Assembly (NCBI RefSeq): GCF_044597725.1
Contig: NZ_CP139003.1
Location: 1,612,001 to 1,676,000, forward strand
From: Bermanella sp044597725
Lineage (GTDB): Bacteria > Pseudomonadota > Gammaproteobacteria > Pseudomonadales > Oceanobacteraceae
Length of the DNA stretch: 64,000 nucleotides
Reading direction: 5' to 3'
Shown: positions 45,595 to 55,296 of the stretch, in pieces
Numbering within the stretch: the stretch's first letter is position 1
Layout of the letters: each line of letters starts with the position of its first letter
The notes under the pieces: model-generated
The model's input: the letters and a program-made list of their open reading frames with translations, nothing else
Databases searched by the model: none
What the model was told of the DNA's origin: nothing
Made by a program: the position numbers and the translations under genes

Positions 45595-46281
45595 ATGCGT
45601 AAATTACCCCTAGTAGCCGCACTATCGGTTGCCGTATTAGCAGGTTGTAGCGGCGAGAAAGAAGTTGCCCTAGAGTCAAATGTTGACAAAATGAGCTATG
45701 GCATTGGCTTGAGCATGGCCCGTAGTGTTACCGGTCAACCTATCGATCTTAATCATGATGCTTTGATTGAAGGCTTAAGAGATTCTTTAGCGGGTGAAGA
45801 GCCACGTCTAGACGACGAAGCACTACGTGAAGCCTTTGCTGCAGTTCGCGATGAGCAAATGCAAAAGCAAGAGCAAGCATCTTCAGAAGCTAAGCAAGCA
45901 GGTGAAGATTACCTCGCCAGCAATGCAGAAAAAGAAGGCGTTAAAACCACTGAAAGTGGCCTTCAGTATGAAGTGCTTCAATCAGGCGATGGCGCGACTC
46001 CAGCGGCAACTGACACGGTTAGCGTTCACTATCATGGCACTTTGATTGATGGCACAGTATTCGATAGCTCAGTTGAGCGTGGCGACCCGGCTACTTTCCC
46101 TGTAGACCGTGTGATTAGTGGTTGGACAGAAGCACTACAACTTATGCAAGTGGGTGATAAATGGCGTTTGCACATCCCAGCAAACCTAGCTTATGGCGCG
46201 CAAAGCCCAAGCCCTAAAATTCCTGCCAACTCGGCACTGGTTTTTGAGGTTGAGCTTTTAGACGTTCTAGACGAGTCTTAA
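45595..46281 (+). CDS. FKBP-type peptidyl-prolyl isomerase lipoprotein (FkpA/Mip-like)
   Basis: 228 residues from ATG 45595 with AGAGGA upstream; a longer reading from 45559 overlaps the previous gene. Lipobox LAGC (Cys20). Residues about 30-115 are the helical dimerisation domain (DKMSYGIGLSMARSV), about 130-225 the FKBP domain (GTLIDGTVFDSSVERGDPAT, NLAYGAQSPSPKIPANSALV). Periplasmic folding helper. Confidence 0.93.
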   Translation: MRKLPLVAALSVAVLAGCSGEKEVALESNVDKMSYGIGLSMARSVTGQPIDLNHDALIEGLRDSLAGEEPRLDDEALREAFAAVRDEQMQKQEQASSEAKQAGEDYLASNAEKEGVKTTESGLQYEVLQSGDGATPAATDTVSVHYHGTLIDGTVFDSSVERGDPATFPVDRVISGWTEALQLMQVGDKWRLHIPANLAYGAQSPSPKIPANSALVFEVELLDVLDES

Positions 46282-46312
46282 GATCTAGGTCTTTAGCATA
46301 AGCTAAATAAAG

Positions 46313-46361
46313 GCAGTCATTGGGTTACCTTAAATCAGGTAAACTTAATGGCTGTTTTTTT
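46313..46361 (+). terminator. Terminator after FKBP gene
   Basis: A long imperfect stem: CAGTCATTGGGTTACCT pairs with AGGTAAACTTAATGGCTG, then seven Ts. Confidence 0.85.
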
Positions 46362-46530
46362 ATGGGTGATGGTTTTGTGATAATAGTTTTGAAGGAGTGT
46401 GAGAAGATACAAGGATAAGTTAGATCTATAATTAAAAATAAGAATAGCTAAAAACAGCAGAGGTTAATGCAACCGTGCTTATTTAGATTGAAAGGTATAA
46501 ATTTAGAAAAGGAAAGCTAGGAAAAAAAGA

Positions 46531-46607
<77 letters not shown>

Positions 46608-46611
46608 AAAG

Positions 46612-46687
46612 TGGCTCCTCGAACTGGACTCGAACCAGTGACCAATAGATTAACAGTCTACTGCTCTACCAACTGAGCTATCGAGGA
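46612..46687 (-). tRNA. tRNA-Asn (GTT)
   Basis: 76-base cloverleaf with anticodon GTT in loop CTGTTAA and encoded CCA, 4 bases upstream of tRNA-Pro in the same transcript. Confidence 0.97.
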
Positions 46688-46727
46688 ACTACATTGCTGT
46701 CTCGGCGTTGCCTCGACTGCGGGGCGT

Positions 46728-46756
46728 ATATTATTGATCCCAAGCTATTTGGTCAA
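46728..46756 (-). promoter_or_regulatory. Promoter of tRNA-Asn/tRNA-Pro
   Basis: On the minus strand: TTGACC, 17 bases, TAATAT, then ACGCCCCGC. Near-consensus boxes with optimal spacing and a GC-rich discriminator, as expected for a stringently controlled tRNA operon. Confidence 0.8.
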
Positions 46757-46802
46757 CCTTTTTTTTCATTTTTTTTAATGCAAATACAATGACTTAGGGG
46801 AT

Positions 46803-48020
46803 TTATTCAAAAATAGGGCGGTTCAGTAGGGGAATCACATCAATCCCATGGGAATTTGGGTCAACGGAGCCAATAATCGACAGATCTGTATTCTTGGTTA
46901 AATCAATTTTCGCTTGTGGGCAATGACTGTTGATGTTTAAGTCGTAGAAGATACGAACAGCCGGTCGCATGGTATCTTTGGTTTCTTCTTGCACAATGGC
47001 GAGCTTGCGGTTGCTCAATTCCACAACGCTCCCAATGGGGTAAATCCCCATGGCTTTAATGAAGGCGTGTACATATTGGGTATCTAAATGCGGTCCTGAC
47101 CACTCAAGTAAGCGTTTAAACCCACTGTTGGGCGTCATGCCCTTGTGATACACACGATTAGCAGTAATGGCATCATAAACATCTACCACCGCCACCATAC
47201 GGCCCTCTTGACTGATTTCTTCGCCTTGCAGCCCTAGAGGGTAGCCTTTGCCGTCAAGGCGTTCGTGGTGCTGCCCCGCAATGTTTATACAGGGTTGAGG
47301 GAAGTGCTCATTTTGCTGCAGTATTTGCTGGCTAAAAGTAGCATGCTGTTTCATGGTGGTGAATTCTTCGTCATTCAGCTTGCCCGGTTTGTGCAGTACT
47401 CGGTCGGGAATCAGAATTTTGCCAATATCGTGCAATAGTGCGCCAGTCACACAGTGATTCAAGTAATCCGCTTCAAGCTCTAAGTGTTTACCTAAAATGC
47501 CCATCAATACAGATACATTGACACTATGTTCCATGAGGTAACTGTCTTTGTCGCGTATACGGCATAGACAGGCGAGTGCGTCTTGGTTTCGAAAGATTGA
47601 AGCAATAAAAGAGCTGGCCATATCTTGAAATGGCTCTACCTCTACCGGTTTTCCGGTTTTAGCATACGCCATGGCTTGTCCAACTAACGAAAGTGCCTGT
47701 TTATGCAGTTGTTGAGCCCGTGAAAACTCCTCTTTTAGTGGTGTGCGGCTGTTGGGCTTCGTTGGGGTTTCAACGATTTGTTCTATCTTCTGCTCAAGTT
47801 CGCTGTCGATAATACTTGGAGGTTGCGCATGCTGGCTGTCTGAGCCTTGTTCGGTATCAATGTATACATGTTTAATACCGCGCTTGATTAGAGCAGATAT
47901 GGTGGCAGCATCTTTTACACGGCCTTCTCGTTCATGTTGATGAAGTGAAATACCCGTTTGGGCTATGTTCGCTACGTACATGCCAGGCTGTAAGTGTTTG
48001 ACGGAGATTCGTTTTAGCAT
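46803..48020 (-). CDS. HD-GYP domain cyclic-di-GMP phosphodiesterase with DUF3391
   Basis: 405 residues. The N-terminal DUF3391-type domain (LKRISVKHLQPGMYVANIA) is followed by an intact HD-GYP domain: LLHDIGKILIPDRVL, HHERLDGKGYPLGLQGEE, VVDVYDAITANRVYHKG. All catalytic marks are present, so it is probably an active phosphodiesterase, in contrast to the altered one at 27082-28176. Cytoplasmic, single-gene unit. Confidence 0.93.
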   Translation of the reverse strand: MLKRISVKHLQPGMYVANIAQTGISLHQHEREGRVKDAATISALIKRGIKHVYIDTEQGSDSQHAQPPSIIDSELEQKIEQIVETPTKPNSRTPLKEEFSRAQQLHKQALSLVGQAMAYAKTGKPVEVEPFQDMASSFIASIFRNQDALACLCRIRDKDSYLMEHSVNVSVLMGILGKHLELEADYLNHCVTGALLHDIGKILIPDRVLHKPGKLNDEEFTTMKQHATFSQQILQQNEHFPQPCINIAGQHHERLDGKGYPLGLQGEEISQEGRMVAVVDVYDAITANRVYHKGMTPNSGFKRLLEWSGPHLDTQYVHAFIKAMGIYPIGSVVELSNRKLAIVQEETKDTMRPAVRIFYDLNINSHCPQAKIDLTKNTDLSIIGSVDPNSHGIDVIPLLNRPIFE

Positions 48021-48362
48021 AGCCGACTCTTATATTCTGATAAGAGTATAGATAAGGCTGACTAAAAAGGGAGGAAAGCAGCTGAGAAAATCCAGCAGAT
48101 TTTCATCTGTTGTATTTATTTAGTTTGCTTTTACATTATTTTCATAATGAAAAGTGATAAGCCACCTACTACTATTTGTGTTGATACTGATGCAGCAAGT
48201 ATTAAATTTTGCTGTCGGCTTGTTTAATAAGGTAAGATTTCTTAAATTCCTTTTAATTTGAGGGTTTTGTCTATTTTTTATAAATAGTTTGTTTTTAGTT
48301 AAGTTGTGACTGTTTATTAGTGGCAATATGCAGGTAACGGCGCTGCAATATTAAGGAAAGTA
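48021..48362. other. Intergenic region between divergent genes
   Basis: 342 bases, AT-rich, without a supported gene. It must carry promoters of both the HD-GYP gene and dgt. TTGTGA (near 48303) and TATGCA 17 bases on is a weak candidate for dgt. No convincing operator was seen. Confidence 0.5.
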
Positions 48363-49682
48363 ATGAATTGGCAAAATCTGTTAAGTGCAAAACGGTTCGG
48401 CATTCAGCATGAGCAAGATGACAGCCCAAGTCGCACCCCTTTCCATAAAGACCATGACCGCGTGGTGTTTTCCAGTAGTTTTCGTCGCCTTGAGCGCAAA
48501 ACACAAGTGCATCCCCTAAGTGACAATGACCATATTCATACGCGTTTGACCCATAGTTTAGAAGTAAGCTGTGTAGGGCGTTCTCTGGGTACTTTAGTGG
48601 GTGAGCTACTGGCGGATAAATTACCCCATCATATTACGCCAGCCGATATGGGAGCGATAGTGCAAGCCGCATGTTTGGCTCACGATATCGGTAATCCGCC
48701 ATTTGGGCATACAGGAGAAGACGCTATTCGTCATTGGTTCCGTGACCCTGTTAATGCACACTTTTTAATTGGATTGTCAGAGAGTGAAGTAGCCGACTTT
48801 CAAACCTTTGAAGGCAATGCCCAGGGGTTAAGAATTTTAACTCAGCTTGAACACCATAGGTTTGATGGTGGAATGCGTTTAACCTATGCCACCCTCGGGG
48901 CGTTCTTAAAATATCCATGGACCAGTGACCAAAGGGATGACTATAAACCCGGTAAATTTGGGGTTTATCAAAGTGAACTTGCTTTCTTGCATGATATAGC
49001 CCAAACCAACGGACTGCATGTTCTTGCTAATAATTGTTATGCCCGTCATCCGTTGGTATATCTAATGGAAGCGGCTGATGATATTTGCTACGCCATCATT
49101 GACCTTGAAGATGGTGTGGAGATGAATTTATTGGCTTATGAGGAAGTGGAGCAAGTTTTGTTGGAGCTATTAGGCGATGATGTGCCCAGTTATTATTTCG
49201 ATACCACCTCTGCAGACCCTGTACGCCGCCGCTTGGGTATTCTTAGAGGAAAAGCCATTGATGTTATGGTGAACGATATTGCAAACACGTTTGTGAATAA
49301 TGAAAAAGCTCTTCTTAACGGCACTTTAGGGTCAGATCTAATAAGCTTGTGCTCCCCCAAGGTCTCCACGTGTATTCATACGGCAAAAGAATTGGCGCGG
49401 CAAAAGATTTTTAAAGACCCTAAAAAGGCGCTGATCGAAATTGGTGCATATGCCACATTGGGTAGTTTATTAGATTCCTTCCTGAAAGCTGCTGACGAAG
49501 TATTGCAAGGTGGTAGTGTTAGCTATAAGGCGCAGCGTATCTTAGAGCTTATCGGGCGACATGCACCTCAGCCCGGTTGGAGCAAGTATCATGCATATTT
49601 GCGAGTTGTTGATTATATCGCAGGCATGACCGATTCCTACGCGGTTGAGTTAGCTCAGGCTATTAGAGGATTAAGGCAATAG
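48363..49682 (+). CDS. dgt: dNTP triphosphohydrolase (Dgt-like)
   Basis: 439 residues. HD-domain metal ligands are seen in HTRLTHSLEVS, CLAHDIGNPPFGHTGEDAI and MEAADDICYAIIDLEDG. It cleaves dNTPs to nucleoside and triphosphate. It belongs to the dGTPase-like group; substrate preference is not decided by sequence. AAGGAAAGTA precedes the ATG. Confidence 0.93.
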   Translation: MNWQNLLSAKRFGIQHEQDDSPSRTPFHKDHDRVVFSSSFRRLERKTQVHPLSDNDHIHTRLTHSLEVSCVGRSLGTLVGELLADKLPHHITPADMGAIVQAACLAHDIGNPPFGHTGEDAIRHWFRDPVNAHFLIGLSESEVADFQTFEGNAQGLRILTQLEHHRFDGGMRLTYATLGAFLKYPWTSDQRDDYKPGKFGVYQSELAFLHDIAQTNGLHVLANNCYARHPLVYLMEAADDICYAIIDLEDGVEMNLLAYEEVEQVLLELLGDDVPSYYFDTTSADPVRRRLGILRGKAIDVMVNDIANTFVNNEKALLNGTLGSDLISLCSPKVSTCIHTAKELARQKIFKDPKKALIEIGAYATLGSLLDSFLKAADEVLQGGSVSYKAQRILELIGRHAPQPGWSKYHAYLRVVDYIAGMTDSYAVELAQAIRGLRQ

Positions 49683-49794
49683 ATTTGGAATAGTCTGGTG
49701 CTCGCACAAAGCGGGCATGCTTGCTATTATCGCCGCCTATTAAAATGTATCCCTCCAGTGGGGCTACGCTAATCGAATAAATAAAAGAGTCACC

Positions 49795-50580
49795 ATGGAT
49801 ATTGATTTTCCTCTTATTCTTGTTATCGCAGTGTTTGTTACCGGGATTATTAGCCTGCTTGATCTACTGTTTTTAGCAAAAAATAGACGTCAGACGGCAC
49901 TCGCATTAGAGCATTCTGGTGCAGCACAAAGTGACATAGAAGCCGCGCAAAAAGAGTCTGTTATTGTTGAAAACGCCAAGGGCTTTTTCCCCATATTACT
50001 ATTGGTATTGGTACTTCGCTCATTTTTGGTGGAGCCTTTTCAAATTCCGTCGGGTTCAATGGAACCGGGTTTGATCAAAGGTGACTTTATAGTGGTGAAT
50101 AAATTTGCCTATGGCATCCGCTTACCAGTACTGGGCACCAAGATTATCGAAGTGGATGACCCTGCTAGGGGCGATATTATGGTTTTCATTCCACCTCATG
50201 ATCCGCGTTATTTTATCAAACGTGTGATTGGCTTGCCGGGTGACCATATCCGCTATGAAGACAAAACCTTGTATGTAAATGGAGAGCAAGTACCACGTGA
50301 GTTGGTAGGTGTGCTTGATAGGGGTCGTGTTGCCCAGTTTATGGAGCGAGATTACAAGGTCCAAGTTTATCGTGGTCTGCCCAGTCGTGGCGAAGGTGAG
50401 TGGACGGTACCAGAGGGCCATTATTTCATGATGGGCGATAATCGAGATAACAGTGGCGATAGCCGCTTTTGGGGCTTTGTGCCCGATGAAAATATCGTAG
50501 GAAAAGCCTTTGCAGTGTGGATGCACTGGGAAAGCTGGAGTTCCCTGCCGAGTTTTGATCGTAATCACGTCCTACAATAA
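49795..50580 (+). CDS. lepB: Signal peptidase I
   Basis: 261 residues. Two N-terminal transmembrane helices (about 5-25 and 61-78), then the periplasmic catalytic part: nucleophile Ser in PSGSMEPGL, general base Lys in RYFIKRVIGLPGD, and GDNRDNSGDSRFWG. It removes Sec signal peptides, including those of the many exported proteins here. It is not next to lepA or rnc, its common neighbours. Confidence 0.97.
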   Translation: MDIDFPLILVIAVFVTGIISLLDLLFLAKNRRQTALALEHSGAAQSDIEAAQKESVIVENAKGFFPILLLVLVLRSFLVEPFQIPSGSMEPGLIKGDFIVVNKFAYGIRLPVLGTKIIEVDDPARGDIMVFIPPHDPRYFIKRVIGLPGDHIRYEDKTLYVNGEQVPRELVGVLDRGRVAQFMERDYKVQVYRGLPSRGEGEWTVPEGHYFMMGDNRDNSGDSRFWGFVPDENIVGKAFAVWMHWESWSSLPSFDRNHVLQ

Positions 50581-50619
50581 CCATATTTGGGCTATAGTTA
50601 ATTTCACTGGAGGTTAGCT

Positions 50620-50727
50620 ATGGCCAATAACTGCGTACGCTGTAAGCAAATTAGATGGACTTTATTAATTTTGGCTATGAATGGCCTACTTATTGCTATG
50701 TTTTTAAAAGTACAAATTCCCGTTTAA
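50620..50727 (+). CDS. 35-residue membrane peptide with CxxC
   Basis: MANNCVRCKQ, then a hydrophobic helix (about 14-29: LLILAMNGLLIAMFLK) and a short tail. GGAGG at 50609-50613 sits 6 bases before the ATG, an excellent ribosome binding site. Cys5 and Cys8 may bind metal or form a disulfide. The stop is followed by CCC..GGG and ten Ts, a weak terminator. No homologue is known to me. Evidence is the strong ribosome binding site and coherent topology. Confidence 0.6.
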   Translation: MANNCVRCKQIRWTLLILAMNGLLIAMFLKVQIPV

Positions 50728-50785
50728 AAGGGTTTTTTTTTTAACGCGTATCAGTAGAATAGCGCCAAATTTCATCCATTAGAAT

Positions 50786-51169
50786 ATGCCCATGCCTTGG
50801 TTACAGAAACTTGTATTTAGATGCAGTACGCTTTTAACCCACTCGGTTAAGCGAAGCCTCAAAGAACAGCAAAAAGTAAATAAGGCCGCCAACGATTTGA
50901 CATTGTATGTCTCCGACACATGTCCATATTGTGCTAGAGTTAAGAAGCAGGTGAAGCATTTAAACGTGCCTCTTAAGGTAAAGAATCTCGATAAATGCCA
51001 TATTTTCCAGAAAGAGTTGCTTTCTGGTGGCGGAAAAGCACAAGTGCCATGCTTAAAAATAGAACGCCGCCAAGGAAGTGAGTGGGTTTATCGTTCAGAT
51101 AATATTGCTCGCTATATTGATAGAAAATTCCTGCCAAAATCGAAAACTCACAAATTGGAGCGCGCATAG
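50786..51169 (+). CDS. Glutaredoxin-like protein
   Basis: 127 residues. After an unusual basic N-terminal extension (about 38 residues, amphipathic), the fold has TLYVSDTCPYCARVKKQ with the CPYC active site and the cis-Pro in QVPCLKI, and a C-terminal helix (SDNIARYIDRKF). It has an extra Cys after the cis-Pro. It might be membrane-associated through the N-terminal segment. No clear ribosome binding site precedes the ATG. Confidence 0.85.
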   Translation: MPMPWLQKLVFRCSTLLTHSVKRSLKEQQKVNKAANDLTLYVSDTCPYCARVKKQVKHLNVPLKVKNLDKCHIFQKELLSGGGKAQVPCLKIERRQGSEWVYRSDNIARYIDRKFLPKSKTHKLERA

Positions 51170-51229
51170 TCGCTTGCTTTGTAGCATAATGCTCCTATTA
51201 ATACTTGATGGCACTTGGGAGACGTTCAG

Positions 51230-52144
51230 TTGGGCATGGAAAGCTCGGGCTTGACCAAATTAGCAAAACTACTGCTGTTGGCGGTAGCTTCACTCTATGC
51301 CCATACATGCCTATCTACAACCGTGGGTCTGGCCGTTGAAGGTCGCACCCAGCAAGTAGAGCAGTTTTACTCCCAGCTTAATCAAGCAACCCCAGACCAC
51401 AACATAGTCTTAGTGGATTTAGATAACCCTGCGAAAGAACACCCTAAAGACATTTCGAAGTGGGTTGCAGTTGGTGTCAAAGCCCTTGCCAAGGTAATGG
51501 CTAGAACAGACAATGATGTTCCAGTATTGGGTTTGTTTGTCAAAATTGAAGCCCTTGATCAACTCAAGCGCTTACACCCAACGCAAAGCTTCTCTTTACT
51601 CTCCAATGAACCCCCCATAAAACGTCAAATGGCATTACTGCATGCATTGCATGGTGGTTTTAAGCGTGTCGCTATTTTTCATTCACCGTTAACCGCGGGA
51701 GATTATGCCTCTCTTGTACCATTTGCAGAGTCGTTGCAGTTGGAATTGCTATTAACTCCGCTTAAAGATCCATTAAATTGGGATCGAAAAGCTCTGCAAG
51801 CTCTCAAGCAAGTAGATGCTGTTTTGGGCGTGCATGATGATGCCATTTATAACGCAACTAACATTCGTAGTTTGCTTATGCGTTTGTATCGCGCAGGAAA
51901 ACCATTAATTGGGCCAGATAAGGGTTATGTTCGTGCGGGGGCTGTTGCCAGTACATATTCCAGTGTTCAAGATACCATAGATGCTGTCAGGATTTTATTG
52001 GCACAAGAAACGTGGAATGAGGTGGAATACAACCCCTTCTTTTCCGTACAACAGAATACTCAAGTTGCACGCTCCCTGAATATACCTACAGAGAACGATG
52101 AAGTCTTAGAAGCGGCGATTAAGGAGTTGTTACATGGCGAATAA
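51230..52144 (+). CDS. Periplasmic substrate-binding-like protein (COG2984 type)
   Basis: 304 residues from TTG 51230, 8 bases after GGGAG; the ATG at 51236 is the alternative. Signal peptide to about residue 30 (AVASLYAHTCLS). The sequence fits the ABC_sub_bind family (GFKRVAIFHSPLTAG, KPLIGPDKGYVRAGAVASTY). No ABC permease or ATPase gene is nearby. It overlaps the following histidine kinase by 11 bases, so it is probably the sensing partner that relays ligand binding to the kinase. Confidence 0.8.
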   Translation: MGMESSGLTKLAKLLLLAVASLYAHTCLSTTVGLAVEGRTQQVEQFYSQLNQATPDHNIVLVDLDNPAKEHPKDISKWVAVGVKALAKVMARTDNDVPVLGLFVKIEALDQLKRLHPTQSFSLLSNEPPIKRQMALLHALHGGFKRVAIFHSPLTAGDYASLVPFAESLQLELLLTPLKDPLNWDRKALQALKQVDAVLGVHDDAIYNATNIRSLLMRLYRAGKPLIGPDKGYVRAGAVASTYSSVQDTIDAVRILLAQETWNEVEYNPFFSVQQNTQVARSLNIPTENDEVLEAAIKELLHGE

Positions 52145-54068
52145 GAAAGGCCTGTCTCTCTACGCTCGCATTATGCTACTGGGTTTAGCCCCAGCTCTGG
52201 TGCTGTCGATTATGTTGGGTGGCTACTTTATCAATGCGCGTATTCAAGATGTCAACCTAGAGCTTGAGAACAAAGGCAAACTAATTGCCGTGCAACTGGC
52301 TGCTACGGCTGACTATTTTGTTCTCACTGGAAATCAATCAATAATTAACCCTCTAACGCGTGTATTACTCGACGATAAAGATGTCGATTTAATTGAAATT
52401 GAAGACATATCAGGCGGCTTGCTGTTTAGTCAAAGTGATCAAGGTTTCGATCAGCAAAGTGATGCGCGCAGTCATTTAAATTGGTATCAAGCCGATATTG
52501 TGCAATACGATGTTCTCCAAGATGATGATGATTGGTTTAACGGTAGCATGGTTAACCAAACTGACCGCGCGCGAATCTTGGGGCAAGTGCGAGTAGGATT
52601 GTCACAAAAATATGTATCACAGCGTCAGCAAGAAATACTACTTCATGCAATGCTGATTGTTATAGTGGCACTAACTATTTGTGGATTAATTGCATGGTTA
52701 AGCGGTATACGCTTGGTACGTCCGATAAAACGTTTGTCGGACGTTGTCGATCAATTATCGCAAAGCCAATACCATACCCGCACAGAAGTGAGCGCCAGTG
52801 GTGAAGTAGGACAATTACAAAAAGGCGTTAATAAGCTTGCGATAGAATTACAAAAAGCGGAACAAGTTCAGCAGCATTATGTGCGTAACTTAATTCGAGC
52901 GCGTGAGACATCCGAATCGGCGAACAAAGCAAAAAGTGAATTCTTAGCTGTTATGACCCATGAGTTAAGAACGCCTATGAATGGTGTTTTAGGTATGCTG
53001 CAATTATTACAAGGTACGCCACTAAATAAAGAACAAGCCGATTATGTTGATGTTGCGATTTCATCTGGTGATCATTTACTGGGTTTAATTAACGATATAT
53101 TGGATTTTTCTAAAATTGAACAAGGTCGAATCGAGCTTGATGAACAAGTATTTGATTTGGTCACGAGCCTCAAAAAACTTTCAGATAGTTTTACTCCAAT
53201 AGCACATAAAAAAGGTTTAAGTTTTCAGCTAGAACTAAATGGCCTAAATGCTCTTTGGGTTAAATCAGATGAAACTCGTTTGAATCAAGTTTTACTTAAT
53301 TTGTTGGCTAATGCGGTTAAATTTACCGATGTCGGAACCATTTCCTTAGCTGTAGAAAATTATCAGCCTAAAGGTGATCGTGCCGGATTGGATATTATTG
53401 TTACCGATACAGGTAAGGGTATACAAAAAGAGCATATGGAACGTATTTTTGAGGCATTCCAACAAGAAGATGCGTCCATTTCAAGGCAGTATGGTGGAAC
53501 AGGCTTGGGCTTGGCAATATCGAAACAGCTAGTAGATAAAATGAATGGCGAGTTAATTGTTGCCAGTGAAAAATACAAAGGCTCGCGGTTTATTTGCCGC
53601 TTTGAATGGCCTGTTAATACTTACGTGGAAGCAACTACATCAGCTACTGCGGCGCCTGCTAATGAATCGTTTAAAGGCCGAGTTTTACTAGTGGAAGATA
53701 ATGAAGTCAATCAGAAAGTCGCTATGAAAATGCTGCAGAGTTTAGGGGTAGAAGCCGACCTAGCCGTAGACGGTATTGAGGCGGTCACTAAGTGTCAGCA
53801 AGCACTTTATGATTTAGTATTAATGGACTTACAAATGCCTAATATGGATGGCTATGAAGCAACCAAAGTCATTCGTTCCCAGCCTGGTAAAAACCGTCAT
53901 GTACCTATAATTGCACTAACCGCAAATGCTTTTTATGACGTTAAAAATCAGTGTATGCAAGCAGGTATGAGTGACTTTTTGGCTAAGCCCTATAAAAAAG
54001 CAACGCTTAGCCAGGTTATGTCCCGCTGGCTTCATCAAGGCAGCGGACATATTAGCTTGTTAAAATAG
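52134..54068 (+). CDS. Hybrid sensor histidine kinase (BarA-like architecture)
   Basis: 644 residues. Transmembrane helix about 10-32, a periplasmic domain about 33-170, a second helix about 173-192, HAMP about 193-245, a coiled link, HisKA with His276 in AVMTHELRTPMNG, HATPase (NLLANAVKF, DTGKGIQ, GGTGLGLAIS), and a C-terminal receiver with phosphoacceptor Asp565 (LVLMDLQMPNMDG). No Hpt domain is attached and no response regulator follows, so it needs a separate phosphotransfer protein; the Hpt domain at 27082-28176 is a possible acceptor (inference). It ends 9 bases into the converging nitroreductase gene. Confidence 0.93.
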   Translation: MANKKGLSLYARIMLLGLAPALVLSIMLGGYFINARIQDVNLELENKGKLIAVQLAATADYFVLTGNQSIINPLTRVLLDDKDVDLIEIEDISGGLLFSQSDQGFDQQSDARSHLNWYQADIVQYDVLQDDDDWFNGSMVNQTDRARILGQVRVGLSQKYVSQRQQEILLHAMLIVIVALTICGLIAWLSGIRLVRPIKRLSDVVDQLSQSQYHTRTEVSASGEVGQLQKGVNKLAIELQKAEQVQQHYVRNLIRARETSESANKAKSEFLAVMTHELRTPMNGVLGMLQLLQGTPLNKEQADYVDVAISSGDHLLGLINDILDFSKIEQGRIELDEQVFDLVTSLKKLSDSFTPIAHKKGLSFQLELNGLNALWVKSDETRLNQVLLNLLANAVKFTDVGTISLAVENYQPKGDRAGLDIIVTDTGKGIQKEHMERIFEAFQQEDASISRQYGGTGLGLAISKQLVDKMNGELIVASEKYKGSRFICRFEWPVNTYVEATTSATAAPANESFKGRVLLVEDNEVNQKVAMKMLQSLGVEADLAVDGIEAVTKCQQALYDLVLMDLQMPNMDGYEATKVIRSQPGKNRHVPIIALTANAFYDVKNQCMQAGMSDFLAKPYKKATLSQVMSRWLHQGSGHISLLK

Positions 54069-54737
54069 ATGTTTAACCACTTCAGTAATTGGGGCACGAC
54101 TAGTTCGTGCGTTGTTGGCGTCAACATCAGGGTTTTCATACCCAAAACTAATGCCAAATAGAATACCTGTATTATCCGGTTCATCAAAAAATTCGCGTAC
54201 AATATTAGGGTAGTACGACACACTTGCCTGAGCACAGCTAGCAATGCCGTAGGCTTCAAAAACCAGCATAAGTGTTTGTGCATACATACCCACATCAACG
54301 GCAATAGCCGGACTAAAGCTCCGATCCATGGTAATAAAAGCAATATGAGGCGCATCAAAAAACGCATAATTACGTGCCGTTGCTTTCATTCGTCCCACTC
54401 TATCTTCTCGCTCAATACCCATGGCACCATATAAGGCTTGGGCACACTCTACTTGGCGTGTGCGCATCTCGCCTTCAAATTTAGGCAGTCCCGAAAAGTC
54501 TGGATGCATGGCTTTGCCTGACATAAACGCATTATTTAATAACTGGCGAATTTCATCGCAACGTTTACCGCTGGCTAATAAAACTCGCCAAGGCTGTACG
54601 TTGCAATTGGATGGTGCGTGCTGGGCTAGAGTAAATATCTCATCTAATAATTCAGGCGCGATAGGGTCGGGTTTAAACCCACGCACAGAGCGACGATGTG
54701 TGATGGCGTCAACTAAGGATGTATTTTTTATTGTCAT
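54060..54737 (-). CDS. Nitroreductase family oxidoreductase
   Basis: 225 residues from ATG 54737, preceded by GGAGGA. FMN-binding marks are THRRSVRGFKPDP near the N-terminus, APSNCNVQPWRVLLA, and GISFGYENPD near the C-terminus. Substrate unknown; members reduce nitroaromatics, quinones or flavins with NAD(P)H. Confidence 0.92.
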   Translation of the reverse strand: MTIKNTSLVDAITHRRSVRGFKPDPIAPELLDEIFTLAQHAPSNCNVQPWRVLLASGKRCDEIRQLLNNAFMSGKAMHPDFSGLPKFEGEMRTRQVECAQALYGAMGIEREDRVGRMKATARNYAFFDAPHIAFITMDRSFSPAIAVDVGMYAQTLMLVFEAYGIASCAQASVSYYPNIVREFFDEPDNTGILFGISFGYENPDVDANNARTSRAPITEVVKHLF

Positions 54738-54819
54738 AATTCCTCCACTTAGTGTCACATAGTAGCGATCTATGGAGGATTAACCAAATTTGCAAATGTA
54801 CGAACATTTAAAAGAAAGA

Positions 54820-55296
54820 CTATTTAATTTGTAGGGGGAAAGCTGGCATCCAAGCTATAGGCTGAATGGTGAGCTTAAGCTGCTCTATGTTTAGACCAAA
54901 TTTAGGCAGATTTTGACGAACTTGCACTTGTAACTCTTGATTATGCATCACTCCTGTACGAGAAATTCGGGCTAACGGCTTATCTTTAATTGCTAGATTT
55001 ACATTGAAGGCGACCCATAGCATGGGCCATTCATTTTTATCTTCTACCTTCAGTTTAAAGCTTGCGAGTAGTTTTGGCTCAAACCCGCTTTCATCAATGC
55101 GCCATTCTACTGGGCTGCGTGTAAGCGTTAACGTATGTTGAGATGAAAACTCAACCTGATTATTGGTATTCAAATCCAAATCAAAGAAGCTTGATTGAGT
55201 TGCCATATCTTGCTTATTTTCTTCATTATTTAAACAGCCAGACATAAAGAAAGCGGCAGCAATGAGCAGCGTTTTAGTCGTATTAAATTTGAGCAT
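54820..55296 (-). CDS. Lipoprotein of unknown function
   Basis: 158 residues; lipobox FMSGC (Cys21). The mature part is a beta-rich sequence with no recognised family. Its start overlaps the 3' end of the MltC-like gene by 14 bases, so they are cotranscribed and may work together at the cell wall. Confidence 0.8.
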   Translation of the reverse strand: MLKFNTTKTLLIAAAFFMSGCLNNEENKQDMATQSSFFDLDLNTNNQVEFSSQHTLTLTRSPVEWRIDESGFEPKLLASFKLKVEDKNEWPMLWVAFNVNLAIKDKPLARISRTGVMHNQELQVQVRQNLPKFGLNIEQLKLTIQPIAWMPAFPLQIK

